This document shows positions 1 to 9,855 of a stretch of DNA of 14,822 nucleotides, piece by piece (within the stretch, counting starts at the first letter, position 1; every line of letters begins with the position of its first letter). A program made the translations under genes and the position numbers. The notes beneath the pieces are model-generated. The model was given only the letters and a program-made list of their open reading frames with translations. It ran no database searches and was not told where the DNA came from. The DNA is from Thoreauomyces humboldtii (taxonomy: Eukaryota > Chytridiomycota > Chytridiomycetes > Spizellomycetales > Powellomycetaceae). Location: positions 1-14,822 of the forward strand of contig JADGJA010000569.1 in assembly GCA_027596035.1 (NCBI GenBank), written 5' to 3'.

Positions 1-1015
1 GAGGGGAACGGCGGAAGGTGCAGGGGGGAAAAGCGGCGGAGGGGTGCCGTCGACGGGGTTCAACCGTTCCGTTTTCTTTGCTTTTGTTTGCCCCAAAAAG
101 TCGCTTCTTCAACGTCATTCACTTGCGACAAGCGTCGATGAGTCAATAAAGATGGGTTTTGACTACACTCTTCCAGACTGTTGGGTTGCGTTCACTGAAG
201 ACTCTCGCATGAAGACTCGTGGTGCTTGCGGTCTTGGACGACCTATCGAGACCTACCGCCAGTGTGCCATGCGTTTACATTTTACATTTTACAGTACACG
301 GTCGATGGCCCTGCCGCTGATGCTAGGATCTGCAGGGTCGGATCTTCCAACGTCTGATGCTGGACCCTTTTCTTTTTTTGCCTTTTGCTTTTTTTTTTCG
401 CTTTTTATTATAGGAGCACAACTCTTTGTGTATCGATAGTTGGACTTGTCATCCGCCGGTGTCGTTCTCAGTGCGCCCAACGCACCTGCGGTACGAGCCG
501 TTGTCGCTGACATTGCACTTTGTTGTTGCGTTTGGGCGTTGCATGGGGAACACCGAATTTGCCCGCATCGTTCATTTGCGGCTTCCCAACGTTCCCCGCA
601 GCGACACACATGTGCATACAGTACCACAGATTGCCCTTCGGTTTCGAACCGACTCTCGCCGTCGTCAGGGTCGTCGACGCCCAACTCTCAGAAAGCTGTA
701 GCCCTCCCCTCGCCCACGATCCTCACCCGTCGTAAAGGCACGAGCCATTCCAAGAACTGTAGTACTTTATAATTTGCATCACCGCGAGACGACCGACCCT
801 GACAAAGACTCTCTCGGCAAAACGGACATTACGCTTCATCCTGCCCTCAGCAACGTCCATTCCATCTTCATCAGTACGCTTGATGAAGCATTGGAAGCCC
901 ACCTCGACCGTCATACGCGACACGGCTCGAACGGTCACATCGCTGGAATTGTTGCATCTTTCTCAACTACTTCCATCTCAATAGCAGCTCTATACCCGTC
1001 GCTTTCCATCTGTCC
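1..1015. other. Left non-coding region, no supported gene
   Basis: I see no convincing gene here. The open frames on both strands lack recognisable domains, and most begin at non-ATG codons. A pyrimidine-rich tract with long T runs lies at about 367-412 and ends in a TATTATAG sequence. A TATA-like TTTATAATTT lies at about 766-775. This stretch is probably the promoter and 5' leader of the gene to the right. It could also hide a short signal-peptide exon of that gene, which I could not place. Confidence 0.45.
766..775 (+). promoter_or_regulatory. Possible TATA box upstream of the membrane-protein gene
   Basis: An AT-rich TTTATAATTT stands out in otherwise GC-richer DNA about 250 bp before the first usable ATG (1016) of the downstream gene. 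This is a position and composition argument only. Confidence 0.25.
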
Positions 1016-4000
1016 ATGCCCATCCCTCCGCAAAAGATGCCGCCCGTAGTCAAGCCGTCACAACCTGACCCTCCACCTAACCCGCCGCATGCACCGTCGC
1101 AACCCCTACAACCGCTACCGCATCCCACCATCACCTGGTGGGATGTCACGCCTTTCCCAATCGCCAGGAAGAGCTTGCCACCCACGGCACCCACGGCACC
1201 CACGGCGACGACGCCTATTCTGCTGGCAGAACACACCGGCAAGTCATCATCTCTCCCGTCCGGCAGGTCCGCGACGGCGAAGAGATCTGATCGTCCTACT
1301 CGTGAGTCTAGGATCTGGACCTGCCGCTATCATTATCCTCTCTGACAGGTGTTCACAGATACGACCGAGGAGTCGTCCAAACCCAAACCGTCACAAAGTT
1401 TTGCATCGCACACGTTTTCCTCACATCACCCAACTGCACCCATTCGATCGGCCCAGCATGCATCTGTAGAAACAGCGACATCTCTATACCCAAGCCATGC
1501 GTCCTTGAGTCAGCTGCACGCCTCCCGCTCTAGAACGGTAAAATTCAACCCGCTTCTACAACATGACCGACCTTGTCGCGAAAGTCGTCCTCTAGGCTCC
1601 GTTGGCTGACGTTTCGCATCATAGATTCATGTTGCGGCGACGGGCACCAGTACACCGGGATACAATCGCCTCTCCCGTCGGTCATCAGCAACCGAGTTTG
1701 CCGCTGCACCAACGGATCCTCGCCGGTTCGCACCACCTTCCCGACACCCCTCTGCCACCGTACCGGCAACGATATCCGCTGTCGAAACGATGCTGGCGAC
1801 GTCGAACCCGTTGACCGTCTCCACTTCGGTGGAGGTACACGGGTTTGCAGCGCCTTCGCGGCATCCTACCGCAACGACATCTGCCGTCCTGACGAAACAG
1901 GCGAAACCCACCGTCTCCACTTCCGTCGAGGCACACGGCTTTGCACCGCCATCTTCGCGGCCTACCTCTGCCCGACCGCACGTCGCATCTGTAACGACAC
2001 CAGCGGCCATTCCAACTTCGGCAGAACCGCACGGGTTCGCGCCGCCGTCCCGGCGTCCCACCCCGATTCCAACTCCTCCCACCTCTGCAGTAACAACACA
2101 TGCGGTGGCTTTTCTCCCCATCTCGAGCCGTAAACCGACGGAGACCCGTAGTCATAGACAAGACTTTGTACATGCCTCCAGCTTGCCCCATCCACGAAAG
2201 ACCAGCGCACCACATCCCGTCGGCGAGCCTACGCCGTCACCCTCGGTACGTCCGTGGCCAAAGGCGAATCCCACGCCAACCAGGGCTGTCCATCCCGACA
2301 AGGACACCGAGAGCGTGATACATGCCAACTTTATCGTCCAGACAGGCGCCGCGAACAAGGCCGTCACGAGAACCAGGGCGAACTTTGTGAAGACCAAAGC
2401 TGGAGTCGTTCCCGTACCGACAGATACCGCTGAGCTGGAGAGTCCCAATGCAGGGTCCTCGGTGAACTCGGGATCAGGGACGGGCAGCGGAGGCTCAGGC
2501 GCAGCCCAGTTCGGATCTGGTCATGGCGCGGTCGCGGCAGGAAACGCCGATCCGGAAGACGAGTCACACCACGCGGCGAATCCCGAGACGGGATCGTCTG
2601 GCGCTGCCAGTTTCCTTCCGAACGCGGGAACCGGCGCGGGGAACGGTGCTGGTGTCGGACCCGTCCCAGACGTGGTTCAGCCGGGGGTACCACAAGTGGT
2701 GATTCCTGGTCTGCCAGCCGAGCAACCCGTCACTGCCGCCTCCGTTCCTTCGCTTCCAGGACTCGCCCCTGGTGCTCCTGTTCCCGGCGGCGTCGTCGCT
2801 AACATACCCGATGTCGGAGCGCCCGACGCGATACCGCCGAACGTGATATCGAGCGGTGCGGCCGCTGCAGCAGACGTCATCGCTGCCGGCAGCGTCGGGT
2901 TGACTGGCAATCCCGCGACGTCGGACTCGCCCGTTGCGGCTCTAGTCTCGGCACTCAGCGCTGCAGCTGCCTCTGCCGCCAAGGTCGGAGGGGCATCTTC
3001 AGCAGCGGCGGCCGCTGCTGCTGGTGCCGTTGCCGTCTCAGGGACCGTTGCGGACCAGTCTGTCGGTGCAGCAGCCATTCCTGCTGGAAGTTCAGGCGGC
3101 GTGGACGGTGCGACCGGATCCATGGGTGTTGCTGGCAACGCCAATTCCGGATCGAGCGCTTCATCGTCGGGGACTGCTGCCCATCCTGCATCCCCTCATG
3201 TTGCTGTGGTAGGCCCTGCCGTGGGCGGCACGGCGTCCACGGGCAGTATCCCTACCGACAACAATGCCACATCCTCGTCATCAACTGTAGGATCAACATC
3301 GCACGCGGGCAAGTGGGGAAGTCGTTACGGCGGCCCGGTAGCCGCCGTGACCGTATGTCTTGTGGCTGTCGTCGTCGCCGTGGTGGTCGTGTATCGACGG
3401 CAACGAGGCGCGTCTCTGCTATCGAAGCGAAGGAAGCAACGGCCTTACATTCGCCAGACCGATGACGACGACCGCAAGGACGTCAAACAGCAGCAGGAGA
3501 TGGCGACCGTCATCAGCGGGGGAAGTGGTTTCGTTCTAGACGCGTTCGCCCCCGGATACCAACCGGTTGGCATGGCCCACTTCACGGCCAACCACCTGTC
3601 GGCCTCAGCCGTGCCCCTCGTGCCCCTCCCGGCCCTTGTCCTCATCCCGCCGCGTCCATCCTCCGAGCAAGACATCGCGGACTCGATGACGGGGAGTTTC
3701 ACTCCCTCTGCCTCGTCGGCCATATTACGGAGCATCAAGGAAGACGACACCGCTTCCCTTCGTCCCCCTACCTCGTCTTCCCCCTCCCGGTCCATCACCA
3801 GCAGCATCGTCAGCAGCAACCCTGAGTCCCGTGCAGACAGGATGCGACGCAAGCATTCATCGACCTCGAGCAGCTCGGCCAGCAGTCTGTACGACACCCT
3901 GAGCACGGCGCTCCTGGCCTTCCGAAGGAATAGCGGCCATCACCACCACCACCGCGGAGCCATCGCCAGACCGCACGACGGGAGAACCAGGAGGAAGGAC

Positions 4001-4204
4001 GTGACGAGCGGAAGCAGCGATTCCAGCTTCTTCTCGAGCGGGACCAGCGGCAGCAGCAGTCGATGCACCACGGTCGCCGCCAGCAGCGTGAGTGGGGACG
4101 GGTGGGCCGAGGCGGACGCCGGTGTCCCTGAGGATGGGGGTAGTGACATCGATGTCGGTGAGGTTGGGAGCATCATGAAAGTGGAGTCATCGCTCGATCG
4201 ATAG
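1016..4204 (+). CDS. Ser/Thr/Pro/Ala-rich single-pass membrane protein, mucin-like or surface-sensor-like
   Basis: I do not recognise the family. The long final exon runs from 1625 to 4204 and is well supported from ATG 1790. The same frame stays open upstream to 1625, where a CTGAC branch (1606-1610) and an ATAG acceptor suggest an intron. The proposed model joins 1016-1301, 1359-1537 and 1625-4204, giving 1014 residues. The putative outer part (about residues 1-724) is rich in Ser, Thr, Pro, Ala and Gly and holds three HGFA[AP]PS repeats spaced exactly 32 residues apart. One transmembrane helix lies at about 725-745 (3332-3394), rich in Val and Ala, and is followed at once by a basic YRRQR stop-transfer motif and a serine-rich tail of about 270 residues. 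The architecture resembles signalling mucins or wall sensors, but no WSC or other defined domain is visible. No signal peptide is seen at 1016, so the N-terminus may be incomplete; ATG 1037 has a better start context (A at -3). The two upstream exons are less certain than the last. Confidence 0.6.
1302..1358 (+). other. Predicted intron 1 of the membrane-protein gene (57 bp)
   Basis: The donor is GTGAGT, the branch site CTGAC is at 1342-1346, and the acceptor is CACAG. Splicing joins two frames without a stop (phase 1). It is the shortest intron in the window and is tentative. Confidence 0.4.
1538..1624 (+). other. Predicted intron 2 of the membrane-protein gene (87 bp)
   Basis: The donor is GTAAAA, the branch site CTGAC is at 1606-1610, and the acceptor is ATAG. 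The intron is phase 0 and removes in-frame stops at 1607-1609 and 1622-1624, so it links the upstream open frame to the long final exon. Confidence 0.5.
1805..2092 (+). repeat. Three tandem 96-bp (32-residue) imperfect coding repeats
   Basis: The codons for His-Gly-Phe begin at 1838, 1934 and 2030, exactly 96 bp apart. Each is preceded by a TSVE or TSAE motif and followed by A[AP]PS and R.PT. A degenerate fourth unit with FAPPSRHPS lies upstream at about 1727, at a different spacing of 117 bp. The repeats lie in the putative extracellular part of the membrane protein. Confidence 0.85.
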
Positions 4205-4741
4205 TTGTTGTTGTCATTTTTTTTTTCTATTTTTTTTTTCCCGGATGGAACCTGAAAGCCCTGCGAATCAGCATACGTGAGCTTGTAGCTCACTTCCGTC
4301 GTTCACGGTCAAAGATGTGAGACTTTGGATGGACCTGGACTTTCGCCATATCGGAAGCATGTCCGCTCGCTGCATGGACGGTGGACGATGAGACGTGATG
4401 GTCACCGTGGCTGCTCCCAATAGTCCCGAGGATGCGACGTGCCGGGTTGAAGGGCCAGTCGAAGGTAATATTGAAAGGCCAGTCAAAGAAGGAAGGGCCA
4501 GCACCGGCATCCGTAAACGGTTTCGACTGAGCGCACATGGTACGACGATTTTCGCAGCTCTGACCGGAAACTGGCCATCTGCTCACCAGGTGCATTCCTC
4601 CCACCGTACATTTCGATGAGGACATTCCTGTCGCCACTATTACGAAACATCGTTATATCCAGCAGCTGTGTGTCCTCTGATTGAATTGACTCCGGCGTCT
4701 GTCCCTCTGTGAATCGAAACCCCTGAAAAGTGTTCAAGAGC
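4205..4741. other. Intergenic region between the membrane-protein and decarboxylase genes
   Basis: No supported gene is seen. T-rich runs at about 4217-4240 follow the stop codon and probably form part of the 3' end of the upstream gene. The rest is the likely promoter and leader of the decarboxylase gene, including a short direct repeat at 4447-4488. The minus-strand open frames here have no recognisable domain. Confidence 0.5.
4447..4488. repeat. Short direct repeat upstream of the decarboxylase gene
   Basis: TTGAAGGGCCAGTCGAAG at 4447 recurs with two changes as TTGAAAGGCCAGTCAAAG at 4471, 24 bp later. A further AGGGCCAG follows at about 4493. It could be a repeated regulatory element, but it may also be chance. 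Confidence 0.6.
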
Positions 4742-7089
4742 ATGCCGCGTCGTCCTAGTGCTCCTGACGTACCACAGGGCACGGTGCCGGTCCCTCGATT
4801 GTGTAGGTAGGGGGGTCCCAAGTTCTTGCTCCAGCTGCACACGTCCCTTCACTGATCACGAAAGCGTCTTACACATCAGTTTCGCCGTCTGTATCAAAAA
4901 GCGTTCTCCGGGACCCACGGCCGCTCACACCCGAGAGCGACGACGTCGATGAGATCTACGATGGGAGTCAGGACGCGTTCCCGTTCTGGTACGGATCCGC
5001 AACCGGGACGCAGGACATCCCCATTCCCACGTCATCAGCCGACGCGGCGCACCCTGGGGATCATTCCCGGTCCGGTGTGAGTGGGAACGAGAAGGATGGA
5101 CAAGCGGACGGACCTGCAGGCCGCCGAAACTCGTATGCGGACAGCGACTCGGTGCTGCACTACTTTGTCGCCACGAGTACCAGCGAGGAGAAACTCGATC
5201 AGTACCTCAGCAACATCATCAACGCGTTCCTCACCGAACCGACACCCATATATGCTGGACAGGCGGATACCCCCCAGGCCATGCGGGAGCGATTCAGTCA
5301 GTCGGAGGTACCCGTCGCAAGACGGAAATCTGTCAGCTTCGGCTCCGTGGGCGAGGTGTCGTCTGCAGAAGAGTACCTCCGTACCGTCAAAGTCAACGTG
5401 ATAGACAGAGCGACGCGAGTTTCGTCCCCAAAGATGATAGGCCACATGACTACGGCGTTACCGTACTTCCATCGTCCCTTGGCGAGGCTCTTGACGGCAA
5501 TGAACCAGAACGTGGTCAAACTCGAGACGGCTTCGACCATGACGTACCTGGAACGACAGACCATCGGGATGCTGCATCGAGAGTTCTACGGAAAGAGTCC
5601 GTCTTTCTATAAGGCGTATATGCATAGTCCAGAGCATTCCCTGGGTGTATTTGCATCCGGAGGGACCATCGCGAACATCACCGCTATGTGGGCTGCGAGG
5701 AACAGGGCGTTGCCAGCGGATGCTGCGAAGACGTTCGGGGGAGTCGAGAAGGAGGGTCTTTACAAGGCTTTACGATTCCACGGATACGAAGGTGCAGCCA
5801 TCGTCGGAAGTCGTCTTATGCATTACTCATTCAAGAAAGCCGCGGACTTGTTGGGTCTTGGAGACGACGGACTTGTCACCGTCGACGCGGACGATGCTTT
5901 CAGGATGCGCACCGACGTCCTGAGCGCCACGCTCGACGCCCTCGAGAACAAGAAGATCCTGGTGATGGCTGTGGTCGGAATAGCGGGCACGACCGAGACG
6001 GGATCCATCGATGCCTTGGAGACCATCGCAGGGATATGCGCATCTCGACGCATCCACTTTCACGTCGACGCAGCGTGGGGCGGTCCGTTGGTGTTCTCTC
6101 CCGAACATGCTCGGAAGTTGTCCGGGATCCAACACGCGGACACGGTGACCGTCGATGGTCACAAGCAGCTGTACACGCCGATGGGAATTGGACTCCTCCT
6201 CTTCAAGCATCCCACGACCGCCCACTCGATCCGAAAGACGGCAAACTACGTCATCCGTCACGACTCGCCCGACCTCGGAAAGTTCACCCTGGAAGGATCT
6301 CGACCCGCCACCTCCCTCCACCTCCACGCAAGTCTGTACCTCCTGGGACGGGACGGTCTGGCGTGTCTGGTCACGCGGAGCGCCACCCTTGCCAGGCAGC
6401 TGAGCGTTCGGATCCGTACCCATCCGTCGCGTGCGTTCCAGGCCCTCCACGAACCAGAGACCAACATCTTCCTGTTCCGTTACATCCCTTTGCAGCTTCG
6501 CGCCAAGGTGAGGGCGGGCGAACGACTCACGGACGTCGAGAGCGCCACGGCGGACGAGTGCACCAGACGCGTACAGTCCATCCTCGCCACCGCCGTGGAA
6601 CAACCCTCGTCCTCGACCGACGAGAGGAAGGATCCTGCGCGTCGTCCTTCAATGACCTCGACCTTGGATCCTTCATCATCGTCCTCGACCATCCCCGCCC
6701 AAACCACTACCACCACCACCACCACGGGTTCGTCTGCCAACGCCACCACCGGCAACGGCGGCGGCTTCGTATCCCGCACCCGAGTCCGATACCGAAATCG
6801 GGACGTGGACGCCTTCCGAGTCGTGATGGCCAACCCGCTCACCAGCTGGGACGACGTCGAGGAGGTGATACAGCACATGGTCGTCATCGGACTCAAAGTC
6901 GAACACGACATCAGTCAAGCTTCCAGACCGTCACCGCCACCACCGCCACCACCAGGTGACGGCGCCAAGGTGGTGATGGCGGTGCCGTTGCCTCCTCGCG
7001 TGGACGAGACGGACAAGGAACGTTGGAGCACACTCGTCGTGCCGGACGCTGGACAGACTCCTTGGATCGGATGGCCGTATGATCTGTAG
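4742..7089 (+). CDS. PLP-dependent group II decarboxylase, PanP-like (putative aspartate 1-decarboxylase)
   Basis: The best family match is PanP, the pyridoxal-phosphate aspartate 1-decarboxylase that makes beta-alanine in some gamma-proteobacteria. PanP-type motifs run almost the whole length: IGHMTTALPYF, NQN.VK.E, a phosphate-binding SGGTIANIT (about 280), a cofactor-stacking His in HYSFKKAAD (335), HVDAAWGG with the Asp that contacts the pyridine nitrogen (417), DGHKQLYTPMG with the Schiff-base Lys (449, codon 6163-6165), LEGSR, and a late FVSRTRV...FRVVMANPLT block. The long open frame has no ATG before the conserved region. An ATG at 4742 (A at -3, in-frame stop at 4724) joins it through a 77-bp intron, so the model is 4742-4802 plus 4880-7089, 756 residues. 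Compared with bacterial PanP it has an N-terminal extension of about 110 residues, a Ser/Thr-rich insert (about 595-649) and a proline-rich tail. The substrate is inferred; glutamate or another acid remains possible. No mitochondrial presequence is evident. Confidence 0.85.
4803..4879 (+). other. Predicted intron of the PanP-like gene (77 bp)
   Basis: The donor is GTAGGT, the branch site CTGAT is at 4852-4856, and the acceptor is ATCAG. It is phase 1 and joins the ATG at 4742 to the long decarboxylase frame, which otherwise has an in-frame stop at 4804-4806 and no start. Confidence 0.6.
6601..6765 (+). repeat. Low-complexity Ser/Thr insert within the PanP-like CDS
   Basis: This segment encodes a hydrophilic Ser/Thr/Pro/Asn-rich stretch, including a run of eight Thr coded by a CAC/ACC triplet microsatellite at about 6703-6726. 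It separates the main fold from the conserved FVSRTRV block. Its position suggests a surface loop expansion. Confidence 0.7.
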
Positions 7090-7292
7090 CTTTGGAACTT
7101 TTCCGTGTAGACATGGGATATGCGAAATAACACTTGTAGATAAACAATCAGCTTTGCACGTCGACAAGCGAGATAACAAACATTAGCATGGAAAATTACG
7201 AGAGAGAAAAAAAAAACGGTATATGTAAACAGGACACGTGGGAGATGAACGAAGAGGAGAATGAAGAAAACAAGGGAGTTTAACGGGACAGA
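7090..7292. other. Convergent intergenic region between the PanP-like gene and VID27
   Basis: This 203-bp stretch lies between two genes that end towards each other. It is AT-richer than its surroundings and has an A run at about 7207-7216, which is a T run on the VID27 strand. It probably holds both polyadenylation regions. Confidence 0.5.
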
Positions 7293-9855
7293 CTAGTAAG
7301 GGGAGTTGACGACGCTGTGTCGACTCTTGAGGAGCTTGACGGGGGTCGATAGAGATTTCTGATGATCGAAAGGGCAAACGGAGTAAGCTCGCAGATATGG
7401 AAAGAATCCAAAAAACGTCCGGTGTGGGTTGTGAAAGATCCTTCTCCCTTTTACCTTCGTGATCATCTCGACCTCGGACGGCAAGGCAACGATCATGGCC
7501 CTGTCCTCCCCGTACTTGAAGTTGTCGGCGACGACGGTGTCGGCGTACATCTTGATGGTGTAATCGTAGTTGTGACCCTGCTTGACCCTCCTAAAGTTCC
7601 ACCTGATGACGTTCTTGCCGCTCGACGTGATGATGGCCTGTTCCTCCGCGTCCCCGGTGCTGAACCTCGCGGGAGTGAAGTCGACGGTTCCGAGCCACGC
7701 CACGTGTTCCGGTTTGAGTTGGAGTCGCTTCATGACGGGCTTCTCCTGTCCCATGCTCTTCTGGAACCCCAGCGTCCCCGGTCCCCCCTTGGGGTTCTTG
7801 ATCTCGGTGTTGACGAGGAACAGGTGGGTGCGACAGGTGGCGACGATCCACTTTCCGTTCTCGGTCGTGTCGATCCCGATGATGGGCTCTCCGCCTCCCG
7901 GCAGGAGCGTCTTTGCGTTGAGGCCGAGCTTGTTGTACAGTCGGATCTCGCCCTTCTTGGACGCGACCGCCAGCTCTCCCTTCCCCGTGGTGGTGGCGCA
8001 GCTGAAGTCGCTCTTGGTCTTGTACTGCTTCGCCTCGGACTCGACCAGCTTGTTGTTGGCGAGTCGAGGGTCGATCCGGAAGATCGAGTTGTGTCCGATC
8101 CCGATCATGGTCTGGTTGGTGGTGAGCTGGGAGTACTTCTGATCGGGAACGATCTCTTCGACCTTTCGATGTTCGTCGATGTTCCACTCTTCCACCACCT
8201 TGCCCATCTCGAGGTCCATCTTGTAGAGCTTGTTCTCGTCTCCCGGTTTCATCATGATAAGGGACGTGTCCTGCTGGTGAAGCATGACCTTGCGCGGTGA
8301 AAAGGTCTGACCGTCCATGGAACGGACGTTGTTGATGGTGGTGGCGAACTTGATGCGATCGTCTTCCGTGTGCCTGAAGACGCCGATCTTGTCGCCACGG
8401 ACGACGAAGGATCGATCGTGCTTGTATCCCACCGCGAGCTGACTGTTCTTGCTTCCGGCCGTGCCGTCCTTGTAGGCCTTCTGGCCGGTCTCGTCGTCCG
8501 AGTCCGAGCCTTCGTCCGTGAGGGGATCCTCCTCGACGTTCTCTTCCTCCCACTGCTCGTCCTCCTCGGCGGCCTCCTCGTCCAGAGCCTCTTCTCGCTC
8601 GTCGATCTCCATGGGATCGTCGTCGTACATCCGCATGAGGTACTCCTGCTCCCCCTTGCCCATCTTGCGGAACAGTTCCTGGTTCTTCATCTCGTAGATG
8701 CATTCGGTGACGAGGTTGCGGAACTCGGCCTCGCCTTGGACGTCCGCGAACCGGAGCGACCATGTGTAGAGCGGAAGGCGGGTTTCCTCGTCGAGGTAGT
8801 TGAAGTTGAAGGAGAGGTGTTCCTTGCTGAAGGTGGGTGACATGTCCTCCTCGATGGGTTGGCAGAGCCAGACCTGCTCGCCGGTTCGGACGATGAGCTG
8901 GAACGTCCACTGGTCGATCTCGGTGATCTCGGCGGTGGCCTCGGAGGCCATGGTCAGGAACGTCTGCACGCGAGGATCGAAGAGGTAGAGGCGGACGGAG
9001 ACGGAACCGATCAGCTCTCCCGTCGGAACGTCGGACAGCTTTCGCGCCGCCGAGACGGCCGACAGAGGGGTGCGCGGGCCTGCAGGCGTCGGAGTGGCAG
9101 GGACGCCGGGAGTGCGGGGAGTACCGGAAGTGCGAGGCGTTTGCGCAGACGATCCAGGCCCAAGCCCTTTCGCAGGCGTCTTGCTGGGAGTGCTCAACTG
9201 TGATGCAGGGAAAAGGATGAGCACAAGGGTGATGAGCGAACGTGCCTGATGAGAAGCTGGGGGGCGAGCGCATCTCCTATTTTTCACCTACCGCTTGCTT
9301 CCGCCTTCCAATGGGGTTGGCGTATGCAGCCGCCTTGATCTTTTCAACGAAAGCCGAGAGCTCGTCGTCCGAGGCCTTGGCGTGGTCCATGCCATGGCTG
9401 CGCTCGTACATGCAGGTGTACGCCGTGTCCTCGAACAGGCTCTGGGTGAGCTCGGCTACGCTGAGATCGATCACGAACTCCCACCCTCGACCACCGTCCG
9501 TGTCGTCGATGTCTGCCCACTCGAAGGAGAAGATGCCGGCCTTGGATCCGACTCTTCGCAGACGGAGCGACTCGTCGAGGAGGAAGGTGCGCTCCGCGTC
9601 GAGCAGGGCGTCATCGTCGTCCTCGTCTTCGTCGTCCTCGCCTTCCTGGAACAGCCTGCTGACGACCAGCTGGTACTGGAACGGCGTGGTGGTGCGACGG
9701 ATGGTGGCTGAAGCGTCCGGGAAGACGAGTCCCTTCAGGGCGGCTGAGTTGTAAGGGTCTACCCTGAAGAGCTGACCGGCAGGGATCTCGACGAGATCCA
9801 TGGTGGCCTTGTTCCCGAACATCATGTTGTTGATGTTGCGAAAGAGAAAGTTCAT
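7293..9855 (-). CDS. Vid27 family protein
   Basis: This is Vid27, a conserved cytoplasmic fungal protein named from a yeast screen for vacuole import and degradation of fructose-1,6-bisphosphatase; its biochemical role is unclear. The exons are 9855-9292, 9197-7455 and 7358-7293, giving 790 residues, close to the usual length. Residues 1-188 form the N-terminal Vid27 region (GQLFRVDP, ATIRRTTTPFQYQLVV, an acidic run, FLLDESL). A Thr/Pro-rich linker follows, then a PH-like domain (about 250-363, RLYLFDPRVQTF) and a strongly acidic segment (about 378-428). The C-terminal beta-propeller-like Vid27 domain (about 438-768) includes GIGHNSIFRIDPR, LAVASKKGEIRLYNKLG and GIDTTENGKWIVATC. The last 21 residues, a basic TPVKLLKSRHS tail, come from the third exon. 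The start has A at -3. Both splice junctions are phase 0 and restore family-like sequence. Confidence 0.95.
7359..7454 (-). other. Predicted intron 2 of VID27 (96 bp)
   Basis: Read on the minus strand, the donor is GTAAAAG and the acceptor is ATCATCAG, phase 0. The intron is a multiple of three and contains no in-frame stop, so the open frame reads straight through it. Splicing gives ...MITK joined to KSLSTPVK, which fits the family's basic C-terminal tail. Confidence 0.75.
9198..9291 (-). other. Predicted intron 1 of VID27 (94 bp)
   Basis: Read on the minus strand, the donor is GTAGGT and the acceptor is CATCACAG, phase 0. It removes a stop that would end exon 1 four codons later and joins the N-terminal Vid27 region to the Thr/Pro-rich linker. 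Confidence 0.85.

Noticed and set aside
638..652. tRNA T-arm-like GGTTTCGAACC sequence
   Set aside because: A TTCGA loop with a four-pair stem is present on the minus strand, but I found no matching acceptor stem, D arm or anticodon arm around it.
289..684. Minus-strand 131-residue open frame in the left region
   Set aside because: It has no recognisable domain, and its Lys-rich part is simply the reverse of a poly-T tract.
4290..4637. Minus-strand 115-residue open frame with a repeated FDWPFN
   Set aside because: The repeat only reflects the 24-bp direct repeat in the DNA. There is no domain, and it overlaps other equally long open frames in the intergenic region.
5688..6959. 423-residue plus-strand frame inside the decarboxylase gene
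   Set aside because: It is an out-of-frame shadow, with an Arg/His-rich composition and no domain.
7362..8300. 312-residue plus-strand frame opposite VID27
   Set aside because: It is an antisense shadow with repetitive Leu/Val/Asp/Gly composition typical of the reverse frame of a coding exon.
7591..9273. 560-residue minus-strand frame overlapping VID27
   Set aside because: It is a frame-shifted shadow of VID27, very Arg/His/Gly-rich. The VID27 frame carries the conserved sequence.
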